Origin: Mixta calida
GTDB taxonomy: Bacteria > Pseudomonadota > Gammaproteobacteria > Enterobacterales > Enterobacteriaceae
DNA: 64,000 nt
NCBI RefSeq assembly: GCF_002953215.1
Contig: NZ_CP026378.1
Location: 2,090,540 to 2,154,539 of the forward strand
Direction: 5' to 3'
Program-made: the position numbers and the translations under genes
The notes under the pieces: model-generated
The model's input: only the letters and a program-made list of their open reading frames with translations
What the model was told of the DNA's origin: nothing
The model's database searches: none
Shown: piece after piece, positions 1 to 9,918 of the stretch
Layout: each line of letters starts with the position of its first letter
Position numbering within the stretch: the stretch's first letter is position 1

Positions 1-794
1 GTAGCGAATTGATTATTCCCCAGCAGATGCTGCTGCCCGATACCAAACGCGAGGGCATCGTGGTTAATCTGGCGGAGCTGCGCCTCTATTATTATCCGAA
101 AGGGGAAAATAAGGTGATTGTCTATCCGGTTGGAATTGGCCAGCTGGGCGCAATGACGCCGTCAATGGTGACCAGTATCAGCCAGAAAATTCCTAACCCA
201 ACCTGGACGCCGACTGAGAATATTCGCAAGCGTTATGCTAAAGAAGGCGTCACGCTGCCGCCAATGGTGCCGGCCGGGCCGGATAATCCGATGGGGTTGT
301 TTGCCATGCGCCTCGCGTATGGCAGCGGCCACTATTTGATCCACGGCACGAATGCTGATTTCGGCATCGGCATGCGCGTCAGTTCCGGCTGTATTCGTCT
401 GCGGCCAGATGATATCGAAGCGCTGTTCAGCAGCGTGCCGAAGGGAACGCGCGTACAGATTATCAACCAGCCGGTGAAATATGCCGTCGAACCCGACGGT
501 AAACGCTATATCGAAGTACACCAGCCGCTGTCGCGCAATGAGAAAGACGATCCGCAAACCATGCCGCTGCCGTTGACCGGCGCGCTGAAGCGCTTTATCA
601 AAAGCAAAGAGAGCGACAGCGCATTAATCGAGGCGGCGCTAAAACGACGCTCCGGCATGCCGATTTTGGTTAACCTGGGCGAGGCGGTAAGCGGAGGCGA
701 GACGCAAACCGCGGAAAAAGCGCCTCAGCGTGACGCAGCGCCTTCGGAGAAGCAAAAGGCTGGGGTGACTCAGGCGAAGCCGGAAAAAGCGTGA
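1..794 (+). CDS. ldtE: L,D-transpeptidase, LdtE (YnhG) type, 5' end outside the window
   Basis: Periplasmic enzyme that makes meso-DAP to meso-DAP (3-3) cross-links in peptidoglycan. The reading frame is open from position 3, so the N-terminus lies upstream of the window and the gene is partial. The YkuD catalytic domain is clear: a conserved HGT is followed by SSGCIRLRPDD, with the nucleophilic Cys codon at 390-392. The C-terminal tail, about 60 residues rich in Ala, Glu and Lys, is low complexity. The neighbour lpp is convergent, the order found in E. coli (ynhG next to lpp). The paralogues LdtD and the Lpp-attaching LdtA/B/C are alternatives; position favours LdtE. Confidence 0.88.
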   Translation, partial: SELIIPQQMLLPDTKREGIVVNLAELRLYYYPKGENKVIVYPVGIGQLGAMTPSMVTSISQKIPNPTWTPTENIRKRYAKEGVTLPPMVPAGPDNPMGLFAMRLAYGSGHYLIHGTNADFGIGMRVSSGCIRLRPDDIEALFSSVPKGTRVQIINQPVKYAVEPDGKRYIEVHQPLSRNEKDDPQTMPLPLTGALKRFIKSKESDSALIEAALKRRSGMPILVNLGEAVSGGETQTAEKAPQRDAAPSEKQKAGVTQAKPEKA

Positions 795-893
795 GAACGC
801 TGAATGGCGCGTTTAGCGAGACGGTTGAAAAGGATTAAGAGAAGGGAAGAAGGTCTTAGCGGAAGAGATTAGCAGGAAAGAAAAATGAGCAAA

Positions 894-922
894 AAAAATG
901 GCGCCCGACAGGCGCCATTTTT
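894..922. terminator. bidirectional rho-independent terminator between ldtE and lpp
   Basis: Hairpin with stem GGCGCC, loop CGACA and stem GGCGCC. A-rich sequence lies on the left and T-rich on the right, so it has a U-run on either strand. It ends lpp (minus) 14 bp after its stop and can also serve ldtE (plus). Confidence 0.88.
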
Positions 923-935
923 ATTACCAGAACTC

Positions 936-1175
<240 letters not shown>

Positions 1176-1216
1176 TTATACCCTCTAGATTGAGTTAATC
1201 TCCATGTAGCGTTACA

Positions 1217-1246
1217 AGTATTACACAAAGTTTTTTGGTATGAGAA
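1217..1246 (-). promoter_or_regulatory. lpp sigma-70 promoter
   Basis: On the minus strand a -35 box TTCTCA (1241-1246) and a -10 box TAATACT (1217-1223) are separated by 17 bp. The spacer and the leader down to the ATG closely resemble the E. coli lpp promoter as I remember it. The start of transcription should fall near position 1210, giving a short leader. Confidence 0.85.
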
Positions 1247-1426
1247 TAAATTTTTGATGAGAACATGCTTAATTTTGCTCGTTCGCTCAAAGAAACATCT
1301 GTTGGGGCGTTTATTGGGAAAAAATAAATGAAAACAGGCAGATTTAATTGATTTTATCTTCGGTGAAAGGCAGATTTTATCGTTATTTTCAATTGGAATT
1401 TTTAGCGATTGCGTTTACCGCAAAAT

Positions 1427-1453
1427 AAAAAAAAGCGCCCGTAGGCGCTTTTT
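1427..1453 (-). terminator. rho-independent terminator of pykF
   Basis: Minus-strand hairpin AAGCGCC-TACG-GGCGCTT followed by a run of T, 19 bp beyond the pykF stop codon. Confidence 0.85.
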
Positions 1454-1471
1454 CATCATGGCTGTAATTAT

Positions 1472-2883
1472 TTACAGTACATGAACAGATGCGGTATTTG
1501 TCGTACCACTTGGCACCAGCGCGCCGGAAACCATTACTACGACGTCGCCTTTTTGCGCATAGCCGCTTTCCAGCGCGATTTCTTTACCAATACGGTAGAA
1601 ATCGTCGGTAGAGGCGATTTCATTCACGACGCGCGCTTCAATGCCTTTGCTCAGCAGCAGCTGACGCGCGGTGATTTGATTGGTAGTCAGAGCCAGAATG
1701 GTGGCGTCCGGGAAATATTTACGTACGGACTTCGCCGATTTGCCGCCTTCGGTGGCGACGACGATCAGCGGCGCTTCCAGTTTCTCAGCGGTCTCTACCG
1801 CGCCGCGGCATACCGCTTCGGTGATCCGCAGCTTGCGGCTGTCGTTCAGCGAATCGATGCGGGATTTCATTACGCGATCGGTACGTTCGCAGATGGTCGC
1901 CATAATGGTGACCGACTCCAGCGGATATTTCCCTTTGGCGCTTTCGCCAGAGAGCATGACCGCATCGGTGCCGTCCAGAATGGCGTTCGCCACGTCGCCG
2001 GCTTCAGCGCGGGTAGGGCGGGGGTTTTGATCATAGAATCCAGCATCTGAGTGGCGGTAATCACCACCTTACGCGCTTTATTACATTTCTTGATCATCAT
2101 CTTCTGCGCGAAAATCACTTCTTCTACCGGGATTTCCACGCCAAGGTCGCCGCGGGCGACCATGATGCCGTCAGAGGCGTCCAGGATCTCATCAAAGTTG
2201 TTGAGGCCTTCCTGGTTCTCGATTTTAGAGATGATCTGAATGTGTTCGCCGCCGTGCTTTTTCAGGTGCTCACGGATTTCCAGCACGTCAGAGCGTTTAC
2301 GGATAAAGGAAGCGGCAACGAAGTCGACGCCTTGCTCGCAACCGAAAATCAGGTCGCGTTTGTCTTTTTCCGCCAGCGCCGGCAGCTGGATGGAAACGCC
2401 CGGCAGGTTAACGCCTTTGTTTTCGCCCAGGTCGCCGTTGTTCAGCACCTTACAGACAACGCTGTTTTCGGTGACTTCGGTCACTTCCATACCGATCAGG
2501 CCATCATCAACCAGTACGGTATTGCCGATTTTCAGGTCGGCGGCGAAGCCTGCGTAGGTTACCGCTACGCGCTCGCTGTTGCCGATCACTGACTGATCGG
2601 TGGTGAAGGTAAAAGTCTGACCCGCTTTCAGCGACACGTCATTGCCGCCTTCCAGTTTCATGGTGCGGATTTCAGGGCCTTTGGTATCCAGCAGAATCGC
2701 CGCCTGACGACCGGTTTTCTCCATAACCGCGCGGATATTGGCGATACGACGACCGTGTTCTTCGTAATCGCCGTGGGAAAAGTTAAGACGCATAACGTTC
2801 ATGCCCGCTTCCAGCAGGTTGGTCAGCATCTCTTCGGATTCAGTTTTAGGGCCGATAGTACAAACGATCTTGGTCTTTTTCAT
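1472..2883 (-). pseudogene. pykF: pyruvate kinase I, pykF, interrupted by a one-base deletion
   Basis: Pyruvate kinase I turns phosphoenolpyruvate and ADP into pyruvate and ATP, and in enterobacteria is activated by fructose 1,6-bisphosphate. The first 280 or so codons ([15 protein letters not shown] through [10 protein letters not shown]) are normal and include the active-site region around ARGDLGVE. The sequence then shifts frame at 2025-2028, where four T (minus-strand AAAA) stand in place of the five needed to keep [11 protein letters not shown]. Normal sequence ([19 protein letters not shown]) resumes in another frame and runs to the usual C-terminus SVHVL. The span is 1412 bp, exactly one base short of the 471 codons of the intact 470-residue family. 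Either the gene is inactive or this is a homopolymer sequencing error. The break removes part of the A domain and the whole C domain that binds the activator. Confidence 0.9.
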
Positions 2884-3470
2884 GACAAGTTATCTGTAAG
2901 TTGTGATGGATGATAAAGGTTTGAGGTCGATGCCTGGCGCACCGGGGAAATATTCATGCTCAGCGAGCGGACTGCGATACAAACTAAGAATAGGTGACAG
3001 ATATGAAGCGTGCAGAGGAAGTTGTGCGGTGATGTTCCATGGCCCGCGGGGGCGAGTTGCGCAACCTGTTGTGAGTGTAGGTAAGGGCACGTCAATTGGC
3101 TGAAACCATTCAAGTGAAACACCGGCCATAGTATAGACGCTAAGTATACGAAAACCAATCAAAAAGCATAAAGACAGGCGGGGCGAGATCAAGGAAAAGC
3201 CTGTTGCCGCAACCGCGTAGAGACGATGCAGGTTGGTGGGACCCTGACAGCGCGCACTTTATCAGCGGGGCGTCATTTGCCGTTGACGCGCGGCGAAACG
3301 CGGAAAAGGTGCGGCTGAGCCGGATGCGTATTTGTCTTAAAAGCGAGTGTCGACGTCGGCTGGCAAGTAATCGGGCCTCGGCATCGCCTGGCAGAAAAAA
3401 GCGTGGTAAGCGACGACACAAGAAACAAAAGGATTTAAAGGAGCGAAACGTAAGGAGATACAGAAGAGAG
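2884..3470 (-). other. long non-coding region between pykF and the tRNA genes
   Basis: No convincing gene. Overlapping small open frames on both strands have no ribosome-binding site or recognisable product. The half near pykF should contain the pykF promoter and leader: the minus-strand stretch near 2990-3020 resembles the E. coli pykF leader from memory. E. coli carries further genes between these loci that are absent here. Confidence 0.6.
3099..3114 (-). promoter_or_regulatory. candidate Cra (FruR) operator of pykF
   Basis: Minus-strand CTTGAATGGTTTCAGC is an imperfect palindrome close to the Cra consensus TGAATCGATTCA. It lies 216-231 bp upstream of the pykF start. Cra is known to repress E. 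coli pykF. Assignment rests on motif and position only. Confidence 0.6.
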
Positions 3471-3547
3471 TGGTGCGTTCTAATGGACTCGAACCATCGA
3501 CCCCCACCATGTCAAGGTGGTGCTCTAACCAACTGAGCTAAGAACGC
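3471..3547 (-). tRNA. valW: tRNA-Val (anticodon GAC)
   Basis: 77 nt with encoded CCA. Acceptor GCGTTCT pairs with AGAACGC. The D-arm AGCTCAGTTGGTTAGAGC, anticodon loop TTGACAT (GAC) and T-loop GGTTCGAGTCC are all present. It is the last of three tandem genes in transcription order and appears identical to the copy at 3643-3719. The symbol is by analogy with E. coli. Confidence 0.96.
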
Positions 3548-3561
3548 ATCGAAAAACTGTT

Positions 3562-3638
3562 TGGTGCGTCCGAGTGGACTCGAACCACCGACCCCCACCA
3601 TGTCAAGGTGGTGCTCTAACCAACTGAGCTACGGACGC
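3562..3638 (-). tRNA. valV: tRNA-Val (anticodon GAC), variant acceptor stem
   Basis: 77 nt with encoded CCA and anticodon GAC. The acceptor is GCGTCCG/CGGACGC, and the T-stem also differs from its two neighbours, with changes that keep pairing. This form matches E. coli valV as I know it. Spacers are 14 nt to the downstream gene and 4 nt to the upstream gene. Confidence 0.96.
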
Positions 3639-3642
3639 ACTT

Positions 3643-3719
3643 TGGTGCGTTCTAATGGACTCGAACCATCGACCCCCACCATGTCAAGGTGGTGCTCTAA
3701 CCAACTGAGCTAAGAACGC
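3643..3719 (-). tRNA. tRNA-Val (anticodon GAC)
   Basis: 77 nt with encoded CCA, acceptor GCGTTCT/AGAACGC and anticodon GAC. It is the first of the three in transcription order and the same sequence as the copy at 3471-3547. All three are probably cut from one transcript. E. coli has two genes at this site, so this looks like a local duplication. Confidence 0.96.
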
Positions 3720-3749
3720 ATCTGCCGTCTTGGGTGACAGCGGGGACGA

Positions 3750-3778
3750 ATATTAGCGACACTGTTCACCGCTGGCAA
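3750..3778 (-). promoter_or_regulatory. promoter of the tRNA-Val operon
   Basis: Minus-strand -35 TTGCCA (3773-3778), a 17-bp spacer and -10 TAATAT (3750-3755). The discriminator is GC-rich (TCGTCCCCGCTG), typical of stringently controlled stable-RNA promoters. Confidence 0.78.
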
Positions 3779-3858
3779 GTGGAAACATGCAAATTTCTGC
3801 GCAACTGCCCAGCATCTGTGCGACCCGCCGTTTTTTTAAGCGCGGCGGGCCTTTAACT

Positions 3859-5232
3859 TCAGCGCGAGGCGTGTTGCAGAATCCGCTCAGCCGGCAATCT
3901 TTGCAATCGACGTATACGCCAGATCATCATTATGGCGGCGGAGGTCAGCCCCAGAATAAAACCGCACCAGAAACCGGCTGGCCCCATTGCCGGCACCAGC
4001 CAGTCGGTTAACGCCAGCAGATAGCCGCTCGGCAGGCCAATCACCCAGTAGGCGACCAGGGTAATGAAGAAAATCGAGCGGGTATCTTTATAGCCGCGCA
4101 GAATGCCGCTGCCGATCACCTGAATCGAATCGGAAAACTGATAAACCGCCGCCAGCAGCATCAGTTGCGCCGCCAGCGCGACCACCTGCGGGTTATCGTT
4201 GTAAAGCAGGGCGATCTGCTCGCGGAAGGTGACGGTAAACAGCGCAGTGCAGGCCGCCATCATAATCCCGACGCCCTGACCGGTCCAGGCGGCGACCTTC
4301 GCCGCCTCCACCGATCTCTGGCCGAGGCGAAAGCCGACCCGAATGGTGGTCGCCACGCCGAGCGACAGCGGCAGTACGAACATCAGCGAACTGAAGTTCA
4401 GCGCGATCTGGTGACCGGCGACGTCGACGATGCCCAGCGGCGACACCAGCAGGGCGACGACGGCGAACAGCGTCACTTCGAAAAAGAGCGCCAGCGCTAC
4501 CGGCAGGCCGAGCAGCGTCAGGCGCTTAAGCACCGTCCAGTCGGGCGCGCTGAAGTAGCCCGGCAAGGTGATGTCGCGCATCGAACGCGCCCGTTTGATC
4601 CACAGGCGCATCACGATAAACATCACCCAGTAGACCGACGCTGTCGCCACGCCGCAGCCGACGCCGCCCAGCGCCGGCATGCCGAAATGGCCATAGATAA
4701 AGATGTAGTTAACCGGAATATTGACCAGCAGACCGATAAAGCCCATCACCATGCCGGGTTTGGTTTTTGACAGGCCTTCGCACTGATTGCGCGCCACCTG
4801 AAAAAAGAGATAGCCTGGCGCGCCCCATAACAGCGCGCGCAGATAGCCGACCGCTTTATCGGTCAGCGCCGGATCGATATTGTGCATGGCGCGGATCATA
4901 TAGCCGGCGTTCCACAGCACCGCCATAATCAGCACCGCCACCAGCGCGGCAAGCCAGTAAGCCTGACGCACCTGCCGGGCGATGCGATCGCGCCGCCCGG
5001 AGCCGTTGAGCTGCGCCACCACCGGCGTCAGCGCCAGTATCAAACCGTGGCCGAATAAAATTGCGGGCAGCCACACCGAGGTGCCCACTGCGACGGCTGC
5101 CATATCCGTGGCGCTCACCGCGCCGGCCATAATGGTATCAACAAAGCCCATCGCCGTTTGCGCAACCTGCGCCAGGATAACGGGAATAGCCAGCGCTAAG
5201 AGCTGCCGCGCTTCTGTCAGATACTTCTGCAC
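3859..5232 (-). CDS. mdtK: MATE-family multidrug/sodium antiporter MdtK (NorM)
   Basis: 457-residue inner-membrane protein with about 12 predicted hydrophobic segments. The start [19 protein letters not shown] and the first repeat ([20 protein letters not shown]) are typical of MdtK. The family expels fluoroquinolones, cationic dyes and other drugs in exchange for Na+. It lies between the tRNA-Val genes and ribE and is divergent from ribE, as in E. coli. Length equals the family norm. No convincing terminator follows; a GC-rich inverted repeat near 3828-3850 lacks a U-run. Confidence 0.95.
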   Translation of the reverse strand: MQKYLTEARQLLALAIPVILAQVAQTAMGFVDTIMAGAVSATDMAAVAVGTSVWLPAILFGHGLILALTPVVAQLNGSGRRDRIARQVRQAYWLAALVAVLIMAVLWNAGYMIRAMHNIDPALTDKAVGYLRALLWGAPGYLFFQVARNQCEGLSKTKPGMVMGFIGLLVNIPVNYIFIYGHFGMPALGGVGCGVATASVYWVMFIVMRLWIKRARSMRDITLPGYFSAPDWTVLKRLTLLGLPVALALFFEVTLFAVVALLVSPLGIVDVAGHQIALNFSSLMFVLPLSLGVATTIRVGFRLGQRSVEAAKVAAWTGQGVGIMMAACTALFTVTFREQIALLYNDNPQVVALAAQLMLLAAVYQFSDSIQVIGSGILRGYKDTRSIFFITLVAYWVIGLPSGYLLALTDWLVPAMGPAGFWCGFILGLTSAAIMMIWRIRRLQRLPAERILQHASR

Positions 5233-5457
5233 GTAAACACCTTTTTATGGTTATAAGAATGAATAAGCGTTCGCCCTGACGGGCAGGATAATAAAGAGTA
5301 GAAGAGACGCTTGTTGCTGGCGAAAGATCATAGCGGCAACGCGGCCGCAAAGAAACCGCATTTTATAGCTCCCCACCGCGGGCTCTTCATCTGTTAGCTT
5401 GCCTGGTCTGCAACGGAGAGTATGTTAATATCAGCAAAAACAGACTGAGGCTAACTT

Positions 5458-6117
5458 ATGTTTACCGGAATTGTGCAGGGCACCGCAGAAGTGGTCGCCA
5501 TTGAAGAGAAAACCAACTTTCGCACCCATATCGTTAAAATGCCGCCAGCGTTATTGCCGGGCCTGGAGCTGGGCGCATCGGTGGCGCATAACGGCTGCTG
5601 CCTGACCGTAACGGAAATTAACGGCGACCGCGTCAGTTTCGATCTGGTAAAAGAGACGCTGCGCATTACTAATCTTGGCGATTTGCAGCCGGGCGACGTG
5701 GTGAATATTGAACGCGCGGCGAAATTCAGCGATGAAATCGGCGGACATTTAATGTCCGGCCATATTATGACCACCGCGGAGATCTGTAAGATAATAAACG
5801 CGGAAAATAACCGTGAAATCTGGTTTAAGCCGCAGGACAGCTCGCTGTTGAAATATATCCTGCATAAAGGTTTTATCGGCATTGACGGCATCAGCCTGAC
5901 CGTCGGCGACGTGACGAAAACCAAATTCTGCGTACATTTAATTCCCGAAACGCTGGCGCGCACTACGCTCGGCGCGAAAAAGCTGGGACATCGCGTCAAT
6001 ATTGAGATCGATCCGCATACCCAGGCGATTGTCGATACCGTTGAACGCGTACTGGCGCAGCGCGAAGCGGCCCAGGCTGCGAGTAGGGCTGACGACGCCA
6101 CCGACGCGGACGCGTAA
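5458..6117 (+). CDS. ribE: riboflavin synthase, alpha subunit
   Basis: 219 residues made of two tandem lumazine-binding repeats. The first starts [12 protein letters not shown] and contains NGCCLTV; the second starts near residue 98 and contains GIDGISLTV. The trimer dismutates two 6,7-dimethyl-8-ribityllumazine molecules to riboflavin, the last step of the pathway. The E. coli name is ribC. The C-terminal tail beyond IVDTVERVL is variable and rich in Ala and Asp. No FMN riboswitch hallmarks are visible in the 225-bp upstream region, which agrees with E. coli, where that switch controls ribB. Confidence 0.96.
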   Translation: MFTGIVQGTAEVVAIEEKTNFRTHIVKMPPALLPGLELGASVAHNGCCLTVTEINGDRVSFDLVKETLRITNLGDLQPGDVVNIERAAKFSDEIGGHLMSGHIMTTAEICKIINAENNREIWFKPQDSSLLKYILHKGFIGIDGISLTVGDVTKTKFCVHLIPETLARTTLGAKKLGHRVNIEIDPHTQAIVDTVERVLAQREAAQAASRADDATDADA

Positions 6118-6126
6118 CGCCAGACG

Positions 6127-6162
6127 AAAAAAAAAACAGGCAATCGGATTGCCTGTTTTTTT
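6127..6162. terminator. bidirectional terminator between ribE and cfa
   Basis: Inverted repeat ACAGGCAATC-GGA-TTGCCTGT flanked by A and T runs, so it can end both convergent genes. Confidence 0.9.
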
Positions 6163-6185
6163 ATGCATTGCGCAGAGGCTGGCAA

Positions 6186-7334
6186 TTAGTGCGGCACGCG
6201 CAGGCCGCCTTCCACGCCACGGCTAAAGACCACCTGCCAGAGCTGAATATCGCGCGCGCGGAAGGCCCCGGCACAGGCGTTCAGATAATAGGTGAACATA
6301 CGCTTAAAGCGCTCGCCATATTTCGCTTCCAGCTGCGGCCAGGCCTGTAGAAAACGCTCATACCACGCCATCAGCGTCGTATCGTAATCGGCGCCGAAAT
6401 TGTGCCAGTCTTCCATAATAAAGTGAGGTTCGCTGGCTACGGCGATATGGCGCACCGACGGCAGGCAGCCGTTGGGGAAAATATATTTATCGATCCAGGG
6501 ATCGACGTTCATATCGGTTTTTATCGCGCCGATGGTATGCAGCAGGAACAGGCCGTCAGGCTTGAGGTTGCGGTCGACCACGTCGAAATAGGTGGCGTAG
6601 TTTTTAGGGCCGACGTGCTCGAACATGCCTACCGAAACGATACGGTCATACTGATCGTTCAGGTCGCGGTAATCCTGCAACAAAATATTGACGTCCAGCC
6701 CTTCGCAGCGCTGCTGCGCCATTTTTTGCTGTTCCGCGGAGATGGTGACGCCATCCACCGTTACGCCGTAATGACGTGCGGCGAACTCCGCAAGGCCGCC
6801 CCAACCGCAGCCGATATCAAGCAGACGCATACCCGGCTTCAGCTGCAGCTTTTCGCAAATCATTTTTAGCTTAGCCTGTTGCGCGTCTTCCAGCGTGCCT
6901 GCTTCTTTCCAATAGGCGCAGGAATATTGCATGAAGGGATCAAGCATAAGCGAAAAAAGATCGTTGCCTAAATCGTAATGCTCTTTGCCTACCATCCAGG
7001 CGCGTTTTTTTGACTGCAGATTAGTCAGACGCGCGGCGGCGATGCGTAAAGTATCTTTGAAATGATGAGGGAGCTGTTGATCCAGTTTGTGCTTCAGCAC
7101 GCGATGAAAAAACATATCAAGCCGGTCGCATTCCCACCAGCCATCCATGTAACTCTCGCCCAGACCGAGGGATCCCTCCTGTAAGACGCGTTTAAAAAAG
7201 TCAGGGTTTTTCACCTGAATATCCCAGGGGCGATTGCCATTGACTTCGATATCAGCCACTTCCAACATCTCATGGGCGATACGATACCAATGGTTTTCCT
7301 CCAGGTTCACTTCTTCTATGCACGATGAACTCAT
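6186..7334 (-). CDS. cfa: cyclopropane-fatty-acyl-phospholipid synthase
   Basis: 382 residues, the normal length. The SAM-binding motif LLDIGCGWGGLAEF lies near residue 170. The upstream domain contains KNPDFFKRVLQEGSLGLGESYMDG in short conserved blocks, and the active-site region includes VSVGMFEHVG. The enzyme adds a methylene group from SAM to cis double bonds of membrane phospholipids at entry to stationary phase and protects against acid. It is peripheral to the inner membrane. Neighbours ribE and punC are those of E. coli. Confidence 0.97.
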   Translation of the reverse strand: MSSSCIEEVNLEENHWYRIAHEMLEVADIEVNGNRPWDIQVKNPDFFKRVLQEGSLGLGESYMDGWWECDRLDMFFHRVLKHKLDQQLPHHFKDTLRIAAARLTNLQSKKRAWMVGKEHYDLGNDLFSLMLDPFMQYSCAYWKEAGTLEDAQQAKLKMICEKLQLKPGMRLLDIGCGWGGLAEFAARHYGVTVDGVTISAEQQKMAQQRCEGLDVNILLQDYRDLNDQYDRIVSVGMFEHVGPKNYATYFDVVDRNLKPDGLFLLHTIGAIKTDMNVDPWIDKYIFPNGCLPSVRHIAVASEPHFIMEDWHNFGADYDTTLMAWYERFLQAWPQLEAKYGERFKRMFTYYLNACAGAFRARDIQLWQVVFSRGVEGGLRVPH

Positions 7335-7637
7335 AGCTTCTCCATCACCTGTGTGATACGAACCTGAGAAACAGAATAGTCAATTTCTACAGGGTTGTGA
7401 GAAATCTCACGGAAAACCGTGTGCCAGATATCCGACGTTTAACAGAGGATTGAAACTGAATGAACAGGCCGGTCAGACGGGCCCGTAATAAAGCGGACCG
7501 ACCCGACCGGAAAAACGCACTGGTTATTATAAGTAACTGCCTTGCAAGGAGTATATGCTCACGGCAGGGAATATACAACGGCTAACAGTTAGTGTGCTAA
7601 CCAATCACTGCGCGCGGTGGCGCACAGGTGTATGCGT
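7335..7637 (-). other. non-coding region upstream of cfa
   Basis: About 300 bp with no credible gene; a minus-strand frame of 63 codons at 7387-7578 lacks recognisable features. The E. coli cfa leader is long and is a target of small RNAs such as RydC, so a long regulatory leader is plausible here. I did not identify promoter boxes with confidence. Confidence 0.5.
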
Positions 7638-8822
7638 TCAGGCCGCGTTTTCTGATTCCGTCTGCGCCTCGCGCGTCAGCTGCAGAAAATAGCCCAGCAC
7701 GGCAAGCAGTACGGTAAACAGCATCACTGCGCTGGTGGTCAGCAACGGATGGCTGAGCCAGCCGGAAACGGCCAGGCTGGCGAAAAAGCAGAGGCCCAGT
7801 TGCAGGCAGTTCTGCAGCGCGGCGGCCTTGCCGGTATCCTGCGGGAACGGCAGCAGCGCGTTCGCCACCACAATAGGGTAAATGGCGCCGTTGGCCAGCG
7901 CCATGCCGCAGAACGGCGCCAGCAGGCCCCACAGCGTCGCTTTTCCGCTCATCGCCACCATAAACAGCGACACGACGCTGATTGCATAGAAGATCAGCAG
8001 CGCAGGCAACAGCGTCCTGCCGCTGCGACGCTGCAACGCGGTGCGACAGCCGAATCCGCCCGCCAGAAAAGCGACGGTTTGCGGCATATAGCTCAGGCCA
8101 ATATCCGCCGGACTTAAACCGAGATCGTGCAGGATAAAGGGTGAGCCGGTCAGCCAGGCGAAAAAGCTGGCGGAGCAGGCGGCATAGATCAGTACGTTGC
8201 CGCCGTAGACGCGCGAGGTCAGCATGGTGAAAAAGCCGGCGCGCGGACGCGAATCGTGCGCGGCCGCCGCCGGCGCTTTTTTCAGCCTGGCTGTAGCGAA
8301 CAGTAGTGGCAGGGTCACCAGCAGCAGCGTCAGGAAAATAGCCCGCCATGAAAAGTGGCTCAGCACCCAGGCGCCCAGCAACGGCGCCAGCGCCGGAGAA
8401 AGCGCGACCAGCGGCATAATGGTGGCGAACACGCGGTTAGCCTGCGCGCCGCGATAGCGATCGACCACCAGCGCCTGCCAGCTTACCGTGGCGGAACAGA
8501 CGCCCACCGCCTGGATAAAGCGCAAGGTCAACATCTGCCAGGTCTCATTCGCCCACAGCATGCCCGCACAGCCGAGGGCAAACAGCGCCAGGCCGAACAG
8601 CAGGACCGGCTTACGGCCGAAGCGGTCGGAAAGGGGGCCCCATATCAGCTGCGCGCAGGCGAAGCCGCCAAGAAATACCGTCAGGCTGGCGCTGATGACG
8701 CCTGCGGAGGTGTGGAAGCTTTCCTGCATGGCGGTGAACGCCGGCAGATACATATCAGTGGCGAGAAAACCCAGCGTACTGAGCAGCGCCAGATAAAGCA
8801 TAAATCCTTTTGAACCAGACAT
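7638..8822 (-). CDS. punC: MFS transporter PunC (YdhC), purine nucleoside uptake
   Basis: 394 residues with twelve hydrophobic segments of the Bcr/CflA drug-resistance subfamily. The loop 2-3 signature is [16 protein letters not shown], and MYLPAF is in the first helix. E. coli YdhC was renamed PunC as a purine nucleoside importer controlled by the adjacent LysR regulator PunR. The same divergent pair is present here, 111 bp apart. The purR gene next door strengthens the purine link. Substrate is transferred from E. coli by synteny, not seen in sequence. Confidence 0.87.
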   Translation of the reverse strand: MSGSKGFMLYLALLSTLGFLATDMYLPAFTAMQESFHTSAGVISASLTVFLGGFACAQLIWGPLSDRFGRKPVLLFGLALFALGCAGMLWANETWQMLTLRFIQAVGVCSATVSWQALVVDRYRGAQANRVFATIMPLVALSPALAPLLGAWVLSHFSWRAIFLTLLLVTLPLLFATARLKKAPAAAAHDSRPRAGFFTMLTSRVYGGNVLIYAACSASFFAWLTGSPFILHDLGLSPADIGLSYMPQTVAFLAGGFGCRTALQRRSGRTLLPALLIFYAISVVSLFMVAMSGKATLWGLLAPFCGMALANGAIYPIVVANALLPFPQDTGKAAALQNCLQLGLCFFASLAVSGWLSHPLLTTSAVMLFTVLLAVLGYFLQLTREAQTESENAA

Positions 8823-8933
8823 CTCTTTCTCATTAATTAGCAGGTGAACAGACGGCGCGAGGGTAAAGGATGTTTTTCTGAATGTGAAACGCTAAAATTT
8901 GCCGGTTGATTTCAAAATTTTTGCAGGCAAAAA

Positions 8934-9869
8934 ATGTGGTCAGAACATGCCCTTGAAGTGGTCGACGCCGTCGCCCGCACCGGCAGCTTTTCCGCTGCCG
9001 CCGCGGAGCTGCATCGCGTGCCTTCCGCCATCAGCTATACCGTGCGCCAGCTGGAGTCCTGGCTGGCGGTGCCGCTGTTTGAACGTCGTCATCGCGATGT
9101 GGTATTAACCGAGGCGGGCGAGCTTTTTATTCGTGAAGGCCGCGCTGTTATCAAAAAAATGCTCGCCACGCGTCGGCAGTGTCAGCAGGTGGCGAACGGC
9201 TGGCGCGGCCAGCTGAGCATCGCCGTCGATCGCATTGTAAAACCGCAGCGCACGCGTCAGCTGGTGCTCGATTTTTATCGCCATTTTCCCGATATGGAAC
9301 TGTTAATCACCCCGGAGGTGTTTAACGGCGTCTGGGACGCGCTGGCGGACGGGCGTGTCGATGTGGCAATCGGCGCGACGCAGGCTATCCCCGTCGGCGG
9401 CCGCTTCGCCTTCCGTGATATGGGCGCGCTCAACTGGCGCTGCGTGGTTAACGCCAGCCATCCGCTGGCCGCAGCGACCGGCGGCCTGCAGGATGATGAT
9501 ATCCGTCCCTGGCCTTCACTGGTGCTGGAGGATACCTCGCGCGCGCTGCCGCGCCGCACCACCTGGACACTGGATAATCAGCGACGGCTGGTGGTGCCTG
9601 ACTGGGAGAGCGCTTTCGACTGCCTGCGCGCCGGTCTCTGCGTTGGCATGGTGCCCGGCCATTTCGCCGCGCCGCTGCTGGCGACGCAGGAACTGACGGA
9701 GTTGCCGCTGCCGGTGCCTTTTCCCGACAGCCACTGCTGCGTCAGCTGGTCGGAACAGAGCGGTTCGCCGGCGCTGAGCTGGCTGCTGGATTATCTGGGC
9801 GATACGGAGACGCTGAATCGGGAGTGGCTGCGTGAGGAAGAGAGCACTCAGGATAGCGCATTATCCTGA
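8934..9869 (+). CDS. punR: LysR-family regulator PunR (YdhB)
   Basis: 311 residues. The N-terminal winged HTH (MWSEHALEVVDAVARTGSF, then SAISYTVRQLE) is followed by a substrate-binding domain. The protein aligns along its whole length with E. coli YdhB/PunR, including WRGQL, EVFNGVWDALADGRV and VPDWES. It should bind the 111-bp intergenic region and activate punC in response to purine nucleosides. The C-terminus is about 10 residues longer than I recall for E. coli. Confidence 0.9.
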   Translation: MWSEHALEVVDAVARTGSFSAAAAELHRVPSAISYTVRQLESWLAVPLFERRHRDVVLTEAGELFIREGRAVIKKMLATRRQCQQVANGWRGQLSIAVDRIVKPQRTRQLVLDFYRHFPDMELLITPEVFNGVWDALADGRVDVAIGATQAIPVGGRFAFRDMGALNWRCVVNASHPLAAATGGLQDDDIRPWPSLVLEDTSRALPRRTTWTLDNQRRLVVPDWESAFDCLRAGLCVGMVPGHFAAPLLATQELTELPLPVPFPDSHCCVSWSEQSGSPALSWLLDYLGDTETLNREWLREEESTQDSALS

Positions 9870-9918
9870 GCGGCAAGGCAAAGGTCGCGGCAGGGATAAG
9901 CCGCGATGACGTAAAGCA

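Noticed and set aside
162..557. 131-codon antisense frame in ldtE
   Set aside because: Opposite-strand image of a conserved coding sequence; no start signal and no known family.
2880..3192. Small overlapping frames upstream of pykF
   Set aside because: They lie in the pykF promoter/leader that resembles the E. coli leader and have no ribosome-binding sites.
3471..3719. Repeated blocks that could look like a short CRISPR array
   Set aside because: The repeats fold as complete tRNA-Val genes with CCA ends; spacers are 14 and 4 nt and no cas genes are present.
3828..3850. Inverted repeat after mdtK as a terminator
   Set aside because: The CCGCCG arms pair, but the loop is 12 bases with the T-run inside it and there is no T-run after the stem on the mdtK strand.
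5233..5457. FMN riboswitch before ribE
   Set aside because: The 225-bp region lacks the conserved RFN elements; in related bacteria the switch precedes ribB, not ribE/ribC.
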